Below are positions 46,248 to 57,593 of a stretch of DNA of 64,000 nt, piece after piece. Below the pieces are notes generated by a model, which had not been told where the DNA came from, made no database searches, and was given only the letters and a program-made list of their open reading frames with translations. The stretch is from Ctenosaura bakeri (taxonomy: Eukaryota; Chordata; Lepidosauria; Squamata; Iguanidae). The position numbers and the translations under genes were made by a program. The stretch is from positions 525,247 through 589,246 of the forward strand of contig CAOLHI010003111.1 in the NCBI GenBank assembly GCA_948474755.1, written 5' to 3'. The number at the start of each line of letters is the position of its first letter. Position 1 is the stretch's first letter.

Positions 46248-47843
46248 AGAGGAATGTATCATACCTCCACAGGAAGAACTACAATTCTGGAAGGTGGAGT
46301 AATCTAATATATAATTGGCTCTGGGGATGGGTTCACATATAGGATTAATAATGATATGTTTAGTAATAAGAATGTATTTAGTAATAGTAAGAGGTTAAAT
46401 TTAGTAGAAAATGATAGAAATAAGAATAAAATTATTAATAGTATATTTTCCTAAATATTAATTATGAGAATAAATAATAATGATGAGTATAATGTGAATG
46501 AGATTTAGATATATGTAAAAATATACAAGCAGTATGATTTATAATATGTGGAACAAGTATGTTATATTAATAGATTAGGAGAAAAATAATAATGTAAGCA
46601 TTTTTGTTACAATTTTTTTCACCTTTATGTTTATTATGTAATGCTTTTTTTCTTTTGTTCTTATTTTTGATTTTTCTTTTATAATGAAATAAAAATTAAA
46701 AAATAAAATTCCAAAAACTGAAGAACAATCATGTAAAGATGATGATAATTGTATAGCTAAAATGTATAAATTGTTGTTGAAAATAGAGATGGAAGATGAA
46801 AAAGTAATGGAGTGTATGATCAGATGGGCTCAAAATTTGACCTACGCTATCCAGGTGGACCAATGGGAGAAGAAGTGGTCAAAAGATTTAAAGTTCACAT
46901 TAAGTTATGATCTGAGAGAAGAAATGTATAAGATGATGTATGGGTGGTATTTAACTCCAGAGTAATTGTCTAAAACTTATAAAGAATCTTCAGATATGTG
47001 CTGTAAATGTAAACAGACAGATGAGCCTTTTTTCATACATAATTGACTTGTGAAAAAGCAAAGTTTTGCGTGGAGATAAATGTATAATTGCATGGAGATA
47101 AATGTATATAAATGACTGATGGAAGATATTTTGAAGATGAATATTCAACTGATACCAGGATTCTTTTTGCTGGGCCTGTCTAATGAGCACATTGATAAGG
47201 ACTTTGTAAGAATTGTACAATACAAGACAAATAGCAGCAAGAATATTCTAGTTCCAGAAATTGAAAGATCCCACGATACCTACTCAAGAAGGCTGGGTGA
47301 TGAAATTGCTGAATATGATAGAGATGGACAAGTTGTCTATATTAAACAGAGAAGGGTAATTGTCCAAGTGTAGGAAGGCATGAGAAAAGGTGACAATGGG
47401 AGAGACTGCTGGGGGAAATTCACAGTTGTAGGATTTGAATACTTTGAACAGAAGGTATTGAAGAATCTTATATAAGTGTACTAATTGTACTAGTATAGTA
47501 TTGAATTTTTTTACAACATTTGCTTAACCTTATTAGATTTAGGATATGTTTAAATAGGCATAGCACTGATTAAATTTGTGGAAGTGTACTTAAAGTATCA
47601 CAGAATAGCAATCCTGGGAGTGGTTGGAAGTCATGTGTAAGCCCATCAATCCTTTTATTTATTTATTCAATATCTTCTCTTGTCTGTTAGTAGGATTAAG
47701 TTTTCAATATCATGTTTTGGGGTAGGTAGTATAGGTTTCTTATATTTTTTGTTCTTTTTCCTTATGTGTTGTTTTCTTATATGTATGTGTTTTCTGGGGA
47801 AAAGGGTGTTTAATTAATTTTTTTGTTAAAAAATAAAGATTGA

Positions 47844-47934
47844 AATCATTTTCGTTTCAGTCTTGTCTTCACCAATCTGAGATAATTTTGTCCTGCCAGG
47901 TAGATTATTTGACCAGTTCCCATGCAGTTAGCTG
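47844..47934 (+). other. Short unassigned stretch before the copia element
   Basis: No recognisable element; it is part of the pre-insertion target together with 53266 onward. Confidence 0.5.
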
Positions 47935-47939
47935 TTTCT

Positions 47940-48455
47940 TGTTGGGAGTGGCAACCTTTGCATGCCTAATTAAATGGCTAGTTTGTTTGCATGTCTATTG
48001 TAAGCATAGAGAGATAGTCTAGAGACAACTTCCTGTTTGTTGGTTAACACCTCTTCCTCAAGCACGTACACATTTTTATTTTTAAAAGATTCTCTTGCCA
48101 TTTACTCCTCCCTTTTGCCTTCGCCTTTTGACCTGAAAGCATGCTCTGAGATCTCCCAACAGGGATTGTTGGCAGCAAGCATGTGAGTGCTTAATTTTCT
48201 TCCTACCTTCTTCAAGAATTGAACCTGTATAGACTATGTACAAGATTTTGTGAGTAAACTCTTTTACATTTTAACCAAACTGTTTTTGTGTTTATTTTGA
48301 GCTAGATTAATTGTGTTTGGGGTGGTGTTAAAGAAGTAGGATTGGTGATCTGTTCAACTTCCGTTTTTGTGCAATTACTAAAATACTCTGCTGATTGAGA
48401 GTCTCATTACCACAGTCTCTCAATATTCAAATATATTTTTTCAATTTCCCCAACA
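47940..48455 (+). repeat. 5' LTR of the copia element
   Basis: TGTTGGGAGTGG...TTCCCCAACA, 516 bp. TG...CA ends extend to an imperfect terminal inverted repeat (TGTTGGG/CCCAACA). Confidence 0.97.
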
Positions 48456-48470
48456 GGTTATGGGGTCCCC
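48456..48470 (+). promoter_or_regulatory. Primer-binding site, probably for an internal initiator-tRNA-Met half
   Basis: GGTTATGGGGTCC follows the 5' LTR without a gap. GGTTATGGG is complementary to the anticodon-loop region (CCCATAACC) of vertebrate initiator tRNA-Met, the same internal priming site used by Drosophila copia. Complementarity breaks after nine bases, perhaps by mutation. Confidence 0.7.
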
Positions 48471-48656
48471 GAACAGAACAGTTAACAGATTTTTCGGGTT
48501 TTAGTCATTTCTTGCTTTGTGTCTTTCTTGTGAAAGTGACTGGTTTTTCCCCCCTTCCCCCGTTTTTGGAAACACATATCTAGCTAGAGAATTTTTACCT
48601 TTTACCTTTTTGGGAGCTTATTTCTCTTTTTGTTGGAATTGCTAACTAAAGCAAAA

Positions 48657-49440
48657 ATGCTGCATGCAAATTTAGACCTAGCTTCCAAACCCAGACTTGT
48701 GCGACTCACCAATGAGAGCTATACAGAATGGAGACAAAAATTAAATTTAGCCTTTAATTACCATAGTGGTCTTGATGCAATTGAAAAAGAAAAACCAAGT
48801 GGTGAAGCTGCAGAACAATGGTTGAGAAAAGATGCCACAGCACAGTACCTAATTGGTAATGCATTGGAGGCTAATCAGCTACTGTATGTGAGAGGTTGCA
48901 CCACTGCAAAGGAAATGCTAACCAAACTTAAAGAAGTTTATGGTCTTTCATATGAAAAGTCTCAGTCAATTTGAATGAGGGAACTTTACAGTTTCGCCTT
49001 CATACTAAAGCAGGTTGTGAAGCTTATAACAGCAAACTGATTACAATTTTTGATAAGTTGAATTCCTGTGGATTCCAGTTTTCTGATAGACAAAAGGTTT
49101 GTTTCCTGACTGGAACTCTGGGATCAGAATTCAATCCCTTCATCTCTCTCTTACAAAACTTAAAAGGGCTAACCTTTACTGAAGCTTTGTCTAAACTACG
49201 AGAAGAATGCATTGACCAAGGTGCCTCCCCTTTTGATCATACACAGAGACCAAGTAGATCAAATTACCTGGCCACTAAGAAGGGCAGACCCAAAGCTCTG
49301 CCTAGGGGCCAATCAGAGCTCAGTTGCTATAACTGCAACAAGAAGGGTCACATTGCAAGAAACTGTACCCTTCCCAACAGGCCCTCAGCCAATGGTAGCT
49401 CTCCAACTAAGAAATCGACAAGACAAAGGCAGCATGTAGG
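48657..49440 (+). pseudogene. Copia gag with CCHC zinc knuckle, frameshifted
   Basis: Gag forms the particle and packages the RNA. The first ATG is at 48657 (MLHANLDLASKP). The capsid-like part shows YTEWRQKLNLAF and AAEQWLRKDATAQYLIGNAL. The frame stops at TGA 48972-48974 and continues one frame over (NEGTLQFRLHTKAG), so there is one frameshift near 48971. The nucleocapsid knuckle CYNCNKKGHIARNC is intact at 49324-49365. Gag and pol appear to be one long frame, as in copia. Confidence 0.93.
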
Positions 49441-52400
49441 TGAACCAAGCAAACAGTCTTACAGAGGAAGTAATCTTCTTTTAATGGGGCAGACGCTGGC
49501 AGTTAATGACTACAAGCAGAAAAATAATTGTTGGATTATAGATTCTGGCTCTACTAATCACAGCACATTTTCTGATGCTTATTTTGATAAAATGGATCCA
49601 GATACAACAGAAAAAATTCAAGCTGCAAATGGTGAATCCATGCAGATCCTGGGATCAGGAAGCTGCACTTTAAACTGTCTATTGCCTAATGGCAAAGTTG
49701 CCCAGAATGTAGCAAGTAATATCTTGTTTATTCCTGAATTACACTGCAACATGCTCAGTGTTATCTGCTTCAGATAAGAAAGGATTTGAAATACTTTTCA
49801 AATGAGGAAAATGCACAGTTACCAAAGATAATGTCCTTTTTGCAGAAGCGTTTGAGAATGATGGTGTCTATGAGTTACATCTTTTAGCTCAACAAGCTAA
49901 TGTTGCTACAGCACAGATGAATGAGGACAACCTTGACCTATGGCACAGATGTCTTGGACATCGCGATCCAAAGGCAGTTCTTGGACTACAGAACCAAAGC
50001 TTGGCTACAGGAATCAAGGTGAATCAACAATACAATGAAAGTACTACCAGGTGCGTAACTTGTGTTGAACAAAAGTCAGTCAGACCCTTATTTCATCCAA
50101 GGACTGAAAAGAGAATCACTAAGGTACTGGATTTCATTCACAGTGATTTGTGTGGTCCGTTTAATGTTCCTTCACTTGGTGGAAACAGATATGCTTTAAT
50201 TTTTGTGGATGATTTTTCAAGGTATTGTGTTACTTATCTTCTGAAAGAGAAGAGTCAAGCCCAAGACATGCTACAGAAGTATGTTGTCATGGTGAGAACC
50301 AAGTTTGAGATGACACCTAAAGCTACCCAGACAGATGGCGCTGGTGAGTACATTTCACATTGCACACAAGCTTTCCTGGAAGAGCAGGGCATTTTGCACA
50401 GGAGGAGCATTCCTTACACTCCTGAGCAGAATGGGATTGCTGAAAGGAAACTGAGATCTCTCCTGGAGATGACAAAGTACATGCTGGCAGATGCTCATTT
50501 TCCCAGTAAATTTTGGGATGATGCCTTTATGACTGCAACGTATCTCCAGAATAGATTGCCAACAAAAGGCACCACATGAACACCATTTCAACTATGGCAT
50601 GGCAGAGTACCAGACATGAAACACATTAGAACCTTTGGAAGTATTGCATATTCATACATACCTCAACAGAAGCAACACAAACCAGATGCAAGAGCAGAGC
50701 AGACTATTCTAATTGGCTATGCTCCTGGAAGCAAAGGCTATAGAGTACTGAACTTAAAGACTGGTGAAGTTGCTACTAGGCATGTAGTTTACTTTGATGA
50801 ACAAAGCAGAGTTGATAAGAGAGGAACTGTCATAGACTTTCCGGATGAACGAGAGACTATCTTAGAATCACTGCAAGAAGAAGAGCAAGATGTTGAACCT
50901 CTCTTAGAAGTGCAAATGTTGCCTTCCTCTGAAATACCACAAGCAGCTACACAACCTGATTCTGAACAAAGTACTGAGATATATGCTGCAGAAAGCAAAC
51001 TAAAGGCAGAGAGCAGTACCCTAAGAGAATGGGATGCAGATGGCTCTGACCTGAGCACTGGACCGGAGGATGCTGCAGAGATAGGCCAGGTTCTGGAACA
51101 GGTTCCCAGGCGCTCAACACAACCCAACAAAGGTGTACCAGCTCCACACTTGTCCTACCTCGCAACATCAGTGTTACCAAATGAACCATCAAGCTTTGAA
51201 GAAACTGAACAGATGCCTGCAACTGAGGCAGCTCAGTGAAGAAAAGCAGCACAAGAAGAAATAGATGCACTGCATAAGAATGGAGCATGGACACTTACTG
51301 TACTTCCACCAGGAAAGAAAGCCATAGGATCCAGATGGGTCTTCAAGCTGAAACTGGATGCACAAGGAAAGGTGGAACGCTACAAAGTAAGGCTAGTTGC
51401 ACAAGCCTTCTCGCAGAAATTTGGAATAGATTTTGATGAGACATTTGTGCCTGTTGTCAAACACAGTACCATAAGACTGCTTCTCAGTCTAGCTGCTTCC
51501 AAACAAATGGATTTCAGACACCTTGATGTGAAAACTGCTTTCTTACATGGACAAATAACAGAGGAACTGTACATGCAACAACCTCCAGGCTTTGTAGACC
51601 AGAAGCAACCACATCTGATTTGCAAGCTTAACAAGGGATTGTATGGACTTAAACAGGCTGCTAGAGCTTGGAATGAGAAACTAGACACAATGTTGAAACA
51701 ATTAGGCTTTAAGCAAGGAGAAGCAGATCAGTGTCTATACACCAGAACCAAAGAAGGTTATTCAACCTTTATCCTGACCTATATTGATTATTTGATTATA
51801 GCCACCAACAGAAATAAAGACTACTCAGAAGTTGTATATCACTTGAACAAAGAAGTGGAATTGAAAGAGTTAGGAGATGCAAGATACTATTTGGGCATGA
51901 AGATTCAAAGAGAACAAGATGGATCTTTTCTACTGAATCAAAAACAAAAGATTGCTGAACTTTTAGAAAGCTTAGGACTCTGAGATGCCTATACTGTAGC
52001 AATGCGCATGACCACAGATTTTCTTAAAAATACTGAAGAAAGTGATGCTTTACCAGATAATAGTTCCTACAGAACAGCAATAGGAAAACTTCTGTACCTG
52101 TCTACTAACACAAGACCTGATATTGCATCTCCTGTAGGGATTCTGAGCAGGAAAGTTAGCTCACCCACAAAGAAAGATTGGACTGGGGTAAAAAGGGTGG
52201 CTAGATACTTAAAAGGGACTATCAACTTTAAATTGAAGCTACCAGCTAGCAGCAATCCAAAGTTAGTATGCGTACACTGATGCAGATTGGGCTGGTGATA
52301 CTGCAGATTATCACTCAGTCAGTGGTTTTCTATTTTTGTATGGAGATGGACCTATTTCATGGGGCAGCCACAAGCAGAGTGTGGTGGCTCTATCCTCTAC

Positions 52401-52740
52401 AGAAACAGAGTATATTTCAGCATCAGAAGCATGTAGAGAATTACTGTGGCTTGATCAATTGTGGTCTGATTTTGGAATAAATGAAGAAAAACCAATTCAA
52501 GTTATGGAAGACAACCAGAGCTGTATTAAACTTTCTGAAACAGAGAAGATGACACCATGCAGCAAGCACATAGGAACAAGATACCACAAAGTACGTGAGC
52601 TCACAGAGAATGGAATGATCAAGATGATCTACTGCCCAACCACTGAGATGGTAGCTGATATCCTGACCAAACCTCTGCCAAGAGACGGCTTTGAGAACCA
52701 GCGAGTCAAGATGGGACTTCAGGGGTGCATGCACGGTTGA
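49441..52740 (+). pseudogene. Copia pol: protease, integrase, RT, RNase H; inactive
   Basis: Protease: WIIDSGSTNH (49532-49561). Integrase: HRCLGHRDPKAVLGL with CVTCVEQK (zinc-binding), catalytic core FIHSDLCGPF, TDGAGEY and QNGIAERK (DDE residues present, 50130-50450). RT: RYKVRLVAQAF, RHLDVKTAFLHG (motif A), KGLYGLKQAARAW, then TYIDYLIIAT at about 51777-51806, where the canonical YVDD is YIDY, losing a catalytic Asp. RNase H: ALSSTETEYISASEACRELLW and the end DILTKPLPRDGFENQR. Breaks: frameshift near 49775, TGA 50577, TGA 51237, TGA 51981, frameshift near 52270. The final stop is 52738-52740. Confidence 0.96.
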
Positions 52741-52747
52741 GAAGGGG
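52739..52747 (+). promoter_or_regulatory. Polypurine tract of the copia element
   Basis: GAGAAGGGG lies directly before the 3' LTR and overlaps the pol stop codon, the usual position for plus-strand priming. Confidence 0.85.
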
Positions 52748-53260
52748 TGTTGGGAGTGGCAATCTTTGCTTGCCTAATTAAGTGGCTAGTTTGTTTGCAT
52801 GTCTATTGTAAGCATAGAGAGATAGTCTAGAGAGAACTTCCTGTTTGTTGGTTAACACCTCTTCCTCAAACACGTACACATTTTTGTTTTTAAAAGATTC
52901 TCTTGCCATTTACTCCTCCCTTTTGCCTTCGCCTTTTGACCTGAAAGCATGCTCTGAGATCTCCCAACAGGGATCATTGGCGGCAGCATGTGAGTGCTTA
53001 ATTTTCTTCCTACCTTCTTCAAGAATTGAACCTGTATAGACTATGTACAAGATTTTGTGAGTAAACTCTTTTACATTTTAACCAAACTGTTTTTGTGTTT
53101 ATTTTGAGCTAGATTAATTGTGTTTGGGGTGGTGTTAAAGAAGTGGGACTGGTGATCTGTTCAACTTCCATTTTTGTGCAGTTACTAAAATACTCTGCTG
53201 ACTGAGAGTCTCATTACCAAGGTCTCTCAATATTCAAATATTTTTTCAATTTCCCCAACA
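52748..53260 (+). repeat. 3' LTR of the copia element
   Basis: 513 bp, the same ends as the 5' LTR. Differences are spread evenly, with a GTTGGCAGCAAG/CATTGGCGGCAG change near base 220 and a 2-bp TA deletion near the right end. Confidence 0.97.
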
Positions 53261-53265
53261 TTTCT

Positions 53266-54270
53266 AATTGTAGGAAGCTGATTGAATTCCTTGAGAATGT
53301 ATCTGATGACAGCAAGGGATACTGGGGCCAATGAGGATGGATAGGCATGTAACTTGTTGAAGTTTGCGTCTTCTTGCTACAAGTAATCCTGTTCATGTTT
53401 GGTTGTTTGGACAAATTAAATACAGCTTTTTAAAAAAACCAATCTGCAGTTCCACCAAGTAGAACATCTGAGAAGGATAATAGAGAACAACTATGGAACA
53501 AATGGGACCAGAACAACATGACAACACAAAACTGAGATCCTATATCAAAGCATGTGGAGCATAATGTTCCATATACCAGCTCCAGGTTCCCTTTCATGTA
53601 CCACTATTCTGTTGCTCTCAAGAAAACACACAGATACTTTCAATCATGTTTAATGAAGCACAGGGTGCTAGGTTTACAACTGTCGCTGGAGTAAATAATT
53701 TACATCACACATCAGGTAATATAGGGAAACCACTAGCACACCATAATTCATGCACAATGCCCATTGCTAGATTCTCCAGATTTATGCCTGTCCTAAACTT
53801 TCAGATTTTTTCTTTCTTTTTTAGACCAACTTCTCCTCATGCTTTGACTCCTCAACATTTCCACATTCCCTGTGTTATCTTTACTACTCTTCTTCCAGGT
53901 ATCTTGCTTAACATGGCACAAGCATTTTGAGCCATTCTATTCCTCCCCTTTAGTTTCTTTGAGATTCCCTGACATTTCCTTTAATAGGCTAACTGCAGTC
54001 CTAACCTTAGTAATCTAAAGTTCAGGCTTAATAAATCACCCGTCAATTGCTATCACTCCTAAATAAACAAAACATTTCCTGGCCAGGTTGGCCAAATTTC
54101 TATTTACCTCTCCAGATAATAACCAATGCAATAAACAATGTTCAACATCGACCATTTGGTAACACATTATGTTCATGTGAATCTTCTGCTACATCCACAT
54201 GCATCAATATTATACCCAGCATATTCTACACTTGTTCATATTGCATGGAGAGAATGTGAAATGACACTCC
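53266..54270 (+). other. Unassigned DNA
   Basis: About 1 kb with no recognisable repeat or coding block. Together with 47844-47934 it is the sequence into which copia inserted and is among the few stretches that could be unique host DNA. Confidence 0.5.
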
Positions 54271-54275
54271 CCTCC

Positions 54276-54845
54276 TGTCCGAGCTTGGTCTGGCCTGGCA
54301 GCCAGGAGAAGCTGATAACAAACACAGGCCAGAAATTCAGCAGTAACTTAAGTGGTCAGTTTACTGAAGAAAAGAAACAGCTTTGTAAATGAGAAGCAAT
54401 AAGGGTCCCAACAACATCCATAAATCAGAGGCAGGCAAAAACTAACACAAGTCAAAGGCAGAAACACAGGCAAGGGAAGCAAACAGAAGCATGCACAAGA
54501 GAAATGGTCAGTTTATTGCTGACAAAGGCTAGAAGGGAAAGTTCTTATAGGCTCCAGGGTCAGTGCAAGTGGTGCCTGATTAATTGGTGCTTGGCATAAA
54601 TTTGCTGGGAGCAATGCAAGAGACCCTTTTGGTGTCTATGCTGGGCAAAGGTAGGTACGGCTAGATCATCCCCTGTGTCAGAGTGAGCAGGGCTCCCTGC
54701 TGTGGCTGACGCTTTTGTCCCTGGGGTGGGTGGTGGTACTGTCTGCTCTACAGGTTCTGCTGCAGCAGTCTCTGTGTCAGGGCTCAGAGCAGGCTCTGCT
54801 GCCTCAAACTCTGAGTCTGAGTCTAGATCCTGGAAGCCCATGACA
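54276..54845 (-). mobile_element. Solo LTR with U3 reading frame, 570 bp
   Basis: Plus-strand ends TGTCCGAG and CCATGACA, with a perfect 5-bp duplication CCTCC (54271-54275 and 54846-54850). Minus orientation: CCTATAAG at 54544-54551 and AATAAA at 54512-54517. From its minus-strand start the U3 holds an open acidic frame (DLDSDSEFEAAEPALSPDTE, later DDLAVPTFAQHRHQK) to 54560. It is related to the LTRs at 25015 and 45279. Confidence 0.88.
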
Positions 54846-54979
54846 CCTCCAACATGACAGCTGTTGCAGGAGATCCAGGAAAACAAGTAAAAAACATATA
54901 CATGTGTAACCTCAGCATGTATGTCTCTATAATAGGATTCTAGCCTTAGATTCTAGTAAGCCATATTGTTCCTAAGATA

Positions 54980-55076
54980 ACCCTCCTCTTAACAACTCTT
55001 ACCAAGAAAATTGTGTGATAGGTTCACTTTATGGATGTCATGAGTCAGAAATGTCTTGAAAGTACACAACAACAAA
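54980..55076 (+). mobile_element. Sauria-type SINE 3' tail
   Basis: GAAAATTGTGTGATAGGTTC, then CATGAGTCAGAAATGTCTTG and AAAGTACACAACAACAA: the BovB-like tail of the SINE family, truncated at the 5' side. It ends 16 bases before a retroviral LTR. Confidence 0.7.
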
Positions 55077-55092
55077 TTCTTCCTAAGTATAG

Positions 55093-55999
55093 TGTTACTG
55101 CAGTTGCTAGTCCGAATTTGTGGGATATTAGATATCACTTTGATATCAATGATTTGGCCTTCTTTAGCTATTCCTTTCCATGTGCTGCGAGGTCCCCCGG
55201 ACAAGCTTGCAGACAGGCATGGCTGCTAATCACTGTAATATTCCAAACAAATACAGGCAGGCCAGAAATAGCCGTCCCGCCACTTCAGGAGACCACAAGG
55301 CAAGTACCCTATTATCTATGCACACTACTTACAAAGAACTCCCTGCACTGAGCAGGCAGCTTGATTAGAAGAATTCTCATCTGTCAAGCAATCTGCATTT
55401 GCATACTGTCTACTCTATTGACAATTCGGACTTAACTCAATCATGCTAAATTCTGACCTTTTGGAGGCTTTGTCTCCAACCCGAAACTCATTGTTTTCCC
55501 CAAGTATGGACTAGCCTATGACCACATTTTCCCCTATAAAAACCCCCGACTTTGAGAGCTTCTTCGGATCGCTCCTGACTTCCATCCCGCCTTGCTGCCA
55601 CTTTCCTTGGTGAGCCTTTCCCTCAGTCCCACGTACTGAGAACTTCATCTTTGCGAACCTCTGCTGTTGACTACCCAGGCTTCAGGACAGGTGTAGTATT
55701 ACCCAAACCAACAACTCCTCTAAAAATCCCTCTATCCCACTCCAACCTTTAGTTATCTGAGCGAGTGTGTTGCATACAGTGTTTGATTGTATTTTAATAA
55801 AAATCACAATTATTATTTCACTTCTGTTTGCTCCTTGACTTGGCCTGACCCCCTAGACATTGGGTAAAAGATCTCGCTCCATTGCCCTGCCTCTCATATT
55901 GCTGGCTTGTGCTCTTTGCTAATTTCCCCAACTTGTATAATTTGGAGCGCACTTAGGTGTCCCTCATGGGACCCCCAGAAATAGAATATCTGAATTACA
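55093..55999 (+). mobile_element. Solo endogenous retrovirus LTR, plus orientation
   Basis: Begins TGTTACTGCAG and ends CTGAATTACA. CCTATAAAAACCC (TATA box, 55533-55545) and TTTTAATAAAAA (polyadenylation, 55792-55803) give the orientation. The region after TATA shares ACTTCCATCCCGCC, CCCTGCCTCTC and GGGACCCCCAG with the reverse complement of the LTRs at 11236 and 56703. No matching 4-bp flank is visible, so it may have lost it or be part of a rearranged provirus. Confidence 0.8.
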
Positions 56000-56528
56000 T
56001 GTTGTGACAGACCCTTACTTCTTTTAGATTGGTGTGGTGGTTCCAAATCTGATAAGGCACCCTGTCTTTACCACACAGCTCTGCCACCTCTTACACCATC
56101 TTTGTTTAAAAGATTGAGCATTTTCAATGGTTATTTAGAATCACTTAATAATTTTATGATGCTATGTTTTCTGTGTTACTTATCATTATAGACAACTCAA
56201 GAAGAGTAATTGTTTGCAAGGATAAACATCTGCATGAACTACTCCAGAATTATTTTGAATAGCATTGTTTTTGGGATGGAGTTTTTAAGCAACATGTAAG
56301 AAAAGTGAGATAGATATAACTCTGACTTGGGTTTTCCTTGGGGTCCTACTTATGAGGTTGTTGTGATACACTTTACTGTTGCTAAGAACTGCTCCATATG
56401 TGTGTGAACTCATTGTAGGATACATGGTTAAGAGTCTGAAAAGAAGAAGGCTGACACTATTTTTAACTCTACACATTGCTCAAAAACTGAATTATTGTAC
56501 AGCATCTGTTTTGTATTCCGCAGTGGAT
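56000..56528 (+). other. Unassigned DNA
   Basis: No recognisable element between the LTR and the target duplication of the next LINE. Confidence 0.5.
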
Positions 56529-56539
56529 CAGAGAATATA
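56529..56539 (+). repeat. Target-site duplication, left, of Vingi-like copy 3
   Basis: CAGAGAATATA, repeated exactly at 63577-63587. Confidence 0.92.
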
Positions 56540-56702
56540 CATTAATCAATCAGTCAATTTATTAATGCGTAGACCAAAGGCCATTTGCATACAGAATATT
56601 AAAATGCAACACAATACAGTACAATGCAAAATGTTAAAATAAAATACATATGTAAAAACAGCATGCAAAATACATCATACAGTAAGTTATATAATAGTCG
56701 TA

Positions 56703-57536
56703 TGTTACCCTGTAAGTTGAGGGGTTCCGGGAGGGGTGCCCAGATAGCCAAATAAAGGCACAAATTGGGGGAATTTAGCTGGAGCACTCTCTTGGCTAAG
56801 TGAGAGGCAGGGTTACGTTAGCAAGGATCTTTGACCCTATGTCTACGGTTTCAGGTCAGAGAGCAGGCAAGCAAGTTTAAAAGTAACAAAAATAATAGTT
56901 TTATTGAAAGATAAACAGCAGATGAAACAACACACACACTAGCTAACTTGGAAGCAGAAATGGAGAGCTTAGGGAGTGGCAATACGACACCTGGTCTCGT
57001 AGTCCTGGAGAAAAAGATGGGGTTCCGGTGAAGAAAGCTCAGCGTGGCTGGCTGAGGGGAGCTCCTTAGACAGATGAGCAAAGTGATCCAAGCAGTCCGA
57101 AGACCGTTTGGAAATGAGGGGTTTCTATAGGGGAGTTTGTGCTTACTGGCCATGGCATGCCAGGTGAGAACAAAGGGAGTTTAGAGCTGGACAAAGGATT
57201 TGGAAAAGGTCAAGTTTGCATGATGAGCTTAATGCTCGATGACTGGTCAGTATGTAAATGTCCTGTCTAAAAGGACTGGTTTGGCTGAGAGCCGTGCAGC
57301 TATTGTAAGGTTTGCAGTGGGAAGTTCCCTGAAGCTACGAGCGAAGCTTGAGTTGCTGGCCTCAATAGGGTCTGGAATGTAAAACCATTAGCGGCTGCAC
57401 CCTGTCTGTGCTTGTCCAGAGAACCTAGCAAACACGTGAAGTGAGGTGGCTGGAGAAAGGTCAAGCAACGGCCGAATTGTTTGATATCAAAATGATATCT
57501 GGGTTCCTCACCAACAGTGCCATAGCTGGAGTAACA
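56703..57536 (-). mobile_element. Solo endogenous retrovirus LTR in the LINE 3' UTR
   Basis: Plus-strand ends TGTTACCC and AGTAACA. It is the closest relative of the LTR at 11236-12106, with blocks such as GACACCTGGTCTCGTAGTCC in both. Minus-strand signals are a CCTATAGAAA TATA-like box at 57122-57131 and AATAAAA at 56899-56906. The flanks (CGTA left, GTGT right) do not match, so the duplication has decayed or the border is off by a few bases. Confidence 0.85.
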
Positions 57537-57593
57537 GTGTGTGAGAAAAATTTAGAGTTTGGTTTGGTTAAAACATAGACAATAAAACTATAA

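Larger units (their letters stand above)
42785..46706 (+). mobile_element. Nested 5'-truncated L1, itself hosting two insertions
   Basis: Bounded by a 16-bp perfect duplication. It begins in the middle of ORF2 (after the RT) with KYLGINITKSL and VKRKLEEYKNIKPSSFGRIA (42903-42962), closely parallel to 7480-7640 of the full-length L1, so both belong to one family. ORF2's C-terminus resumes after the Vingi-like insertion with CWRGCQEIDTYIHMWWNC (44882-44935). The 3' UTR resumes after the GC-rich LTR at 46248. Net L1 length is about 2.0 kb. Confidence 0.93.
41894..47843 (+). mobile_element. 5'-truncated L1 hosting a second L1
   Basis: Left part 41894-42784 and right part 46723-47843 are contiguous L1 ORF2 and 3' UTR once 42785-46722 is removed. 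The left part starts inside the RT (KAFENVSW) directly after the L2-like tail. Next come the block [13 protein letters not shown] near 42155 and [17 protein letters not shown] near 42210. The right part carries IRWAQNLTYAIQVDQWEKKW (46822-46880) and YKMMYGWYLTPE. A tail TTAAAAAATAAAG ends near 47843. No secure target duplication was seen. Confidence 0.85.
47940..53260 (+). mobile_element. Complete Ty1/copia retrotransposon, inactive
   Basis: Two LTRs (47940-48455 and 52748-53260) enclose a 4.3-kb interior with gag, protease, integrase, RT and RNase H in the copia order (integrase before RT). The 5-bp duplication TTTCT is perfect at 47935-47939 and 53261-53265. The LTRs differ by about 15 substitutions and two short indels by eye, roughly 3 percent, so the insertion is moderately old. 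Frames are broken in at least six places. Confidence 0.97.

Noticed and set aside
45498..46307. A 269-codon plus-strand open frame in GC-rich DNA that could be read as a host exon or CpG-island gene.
   Set aside because: It lies almost wholly inside the solo LTR (45279-46247) bounded by a 5-bp duplication. Its length follows from GC-rich composition, and both ends read into L1.
47844..54270. Search for host exons in the DNA flanking copia.
   Set aside because: No open stretch with plausible splice sites or recognisable protein similarity was found in the flanks.
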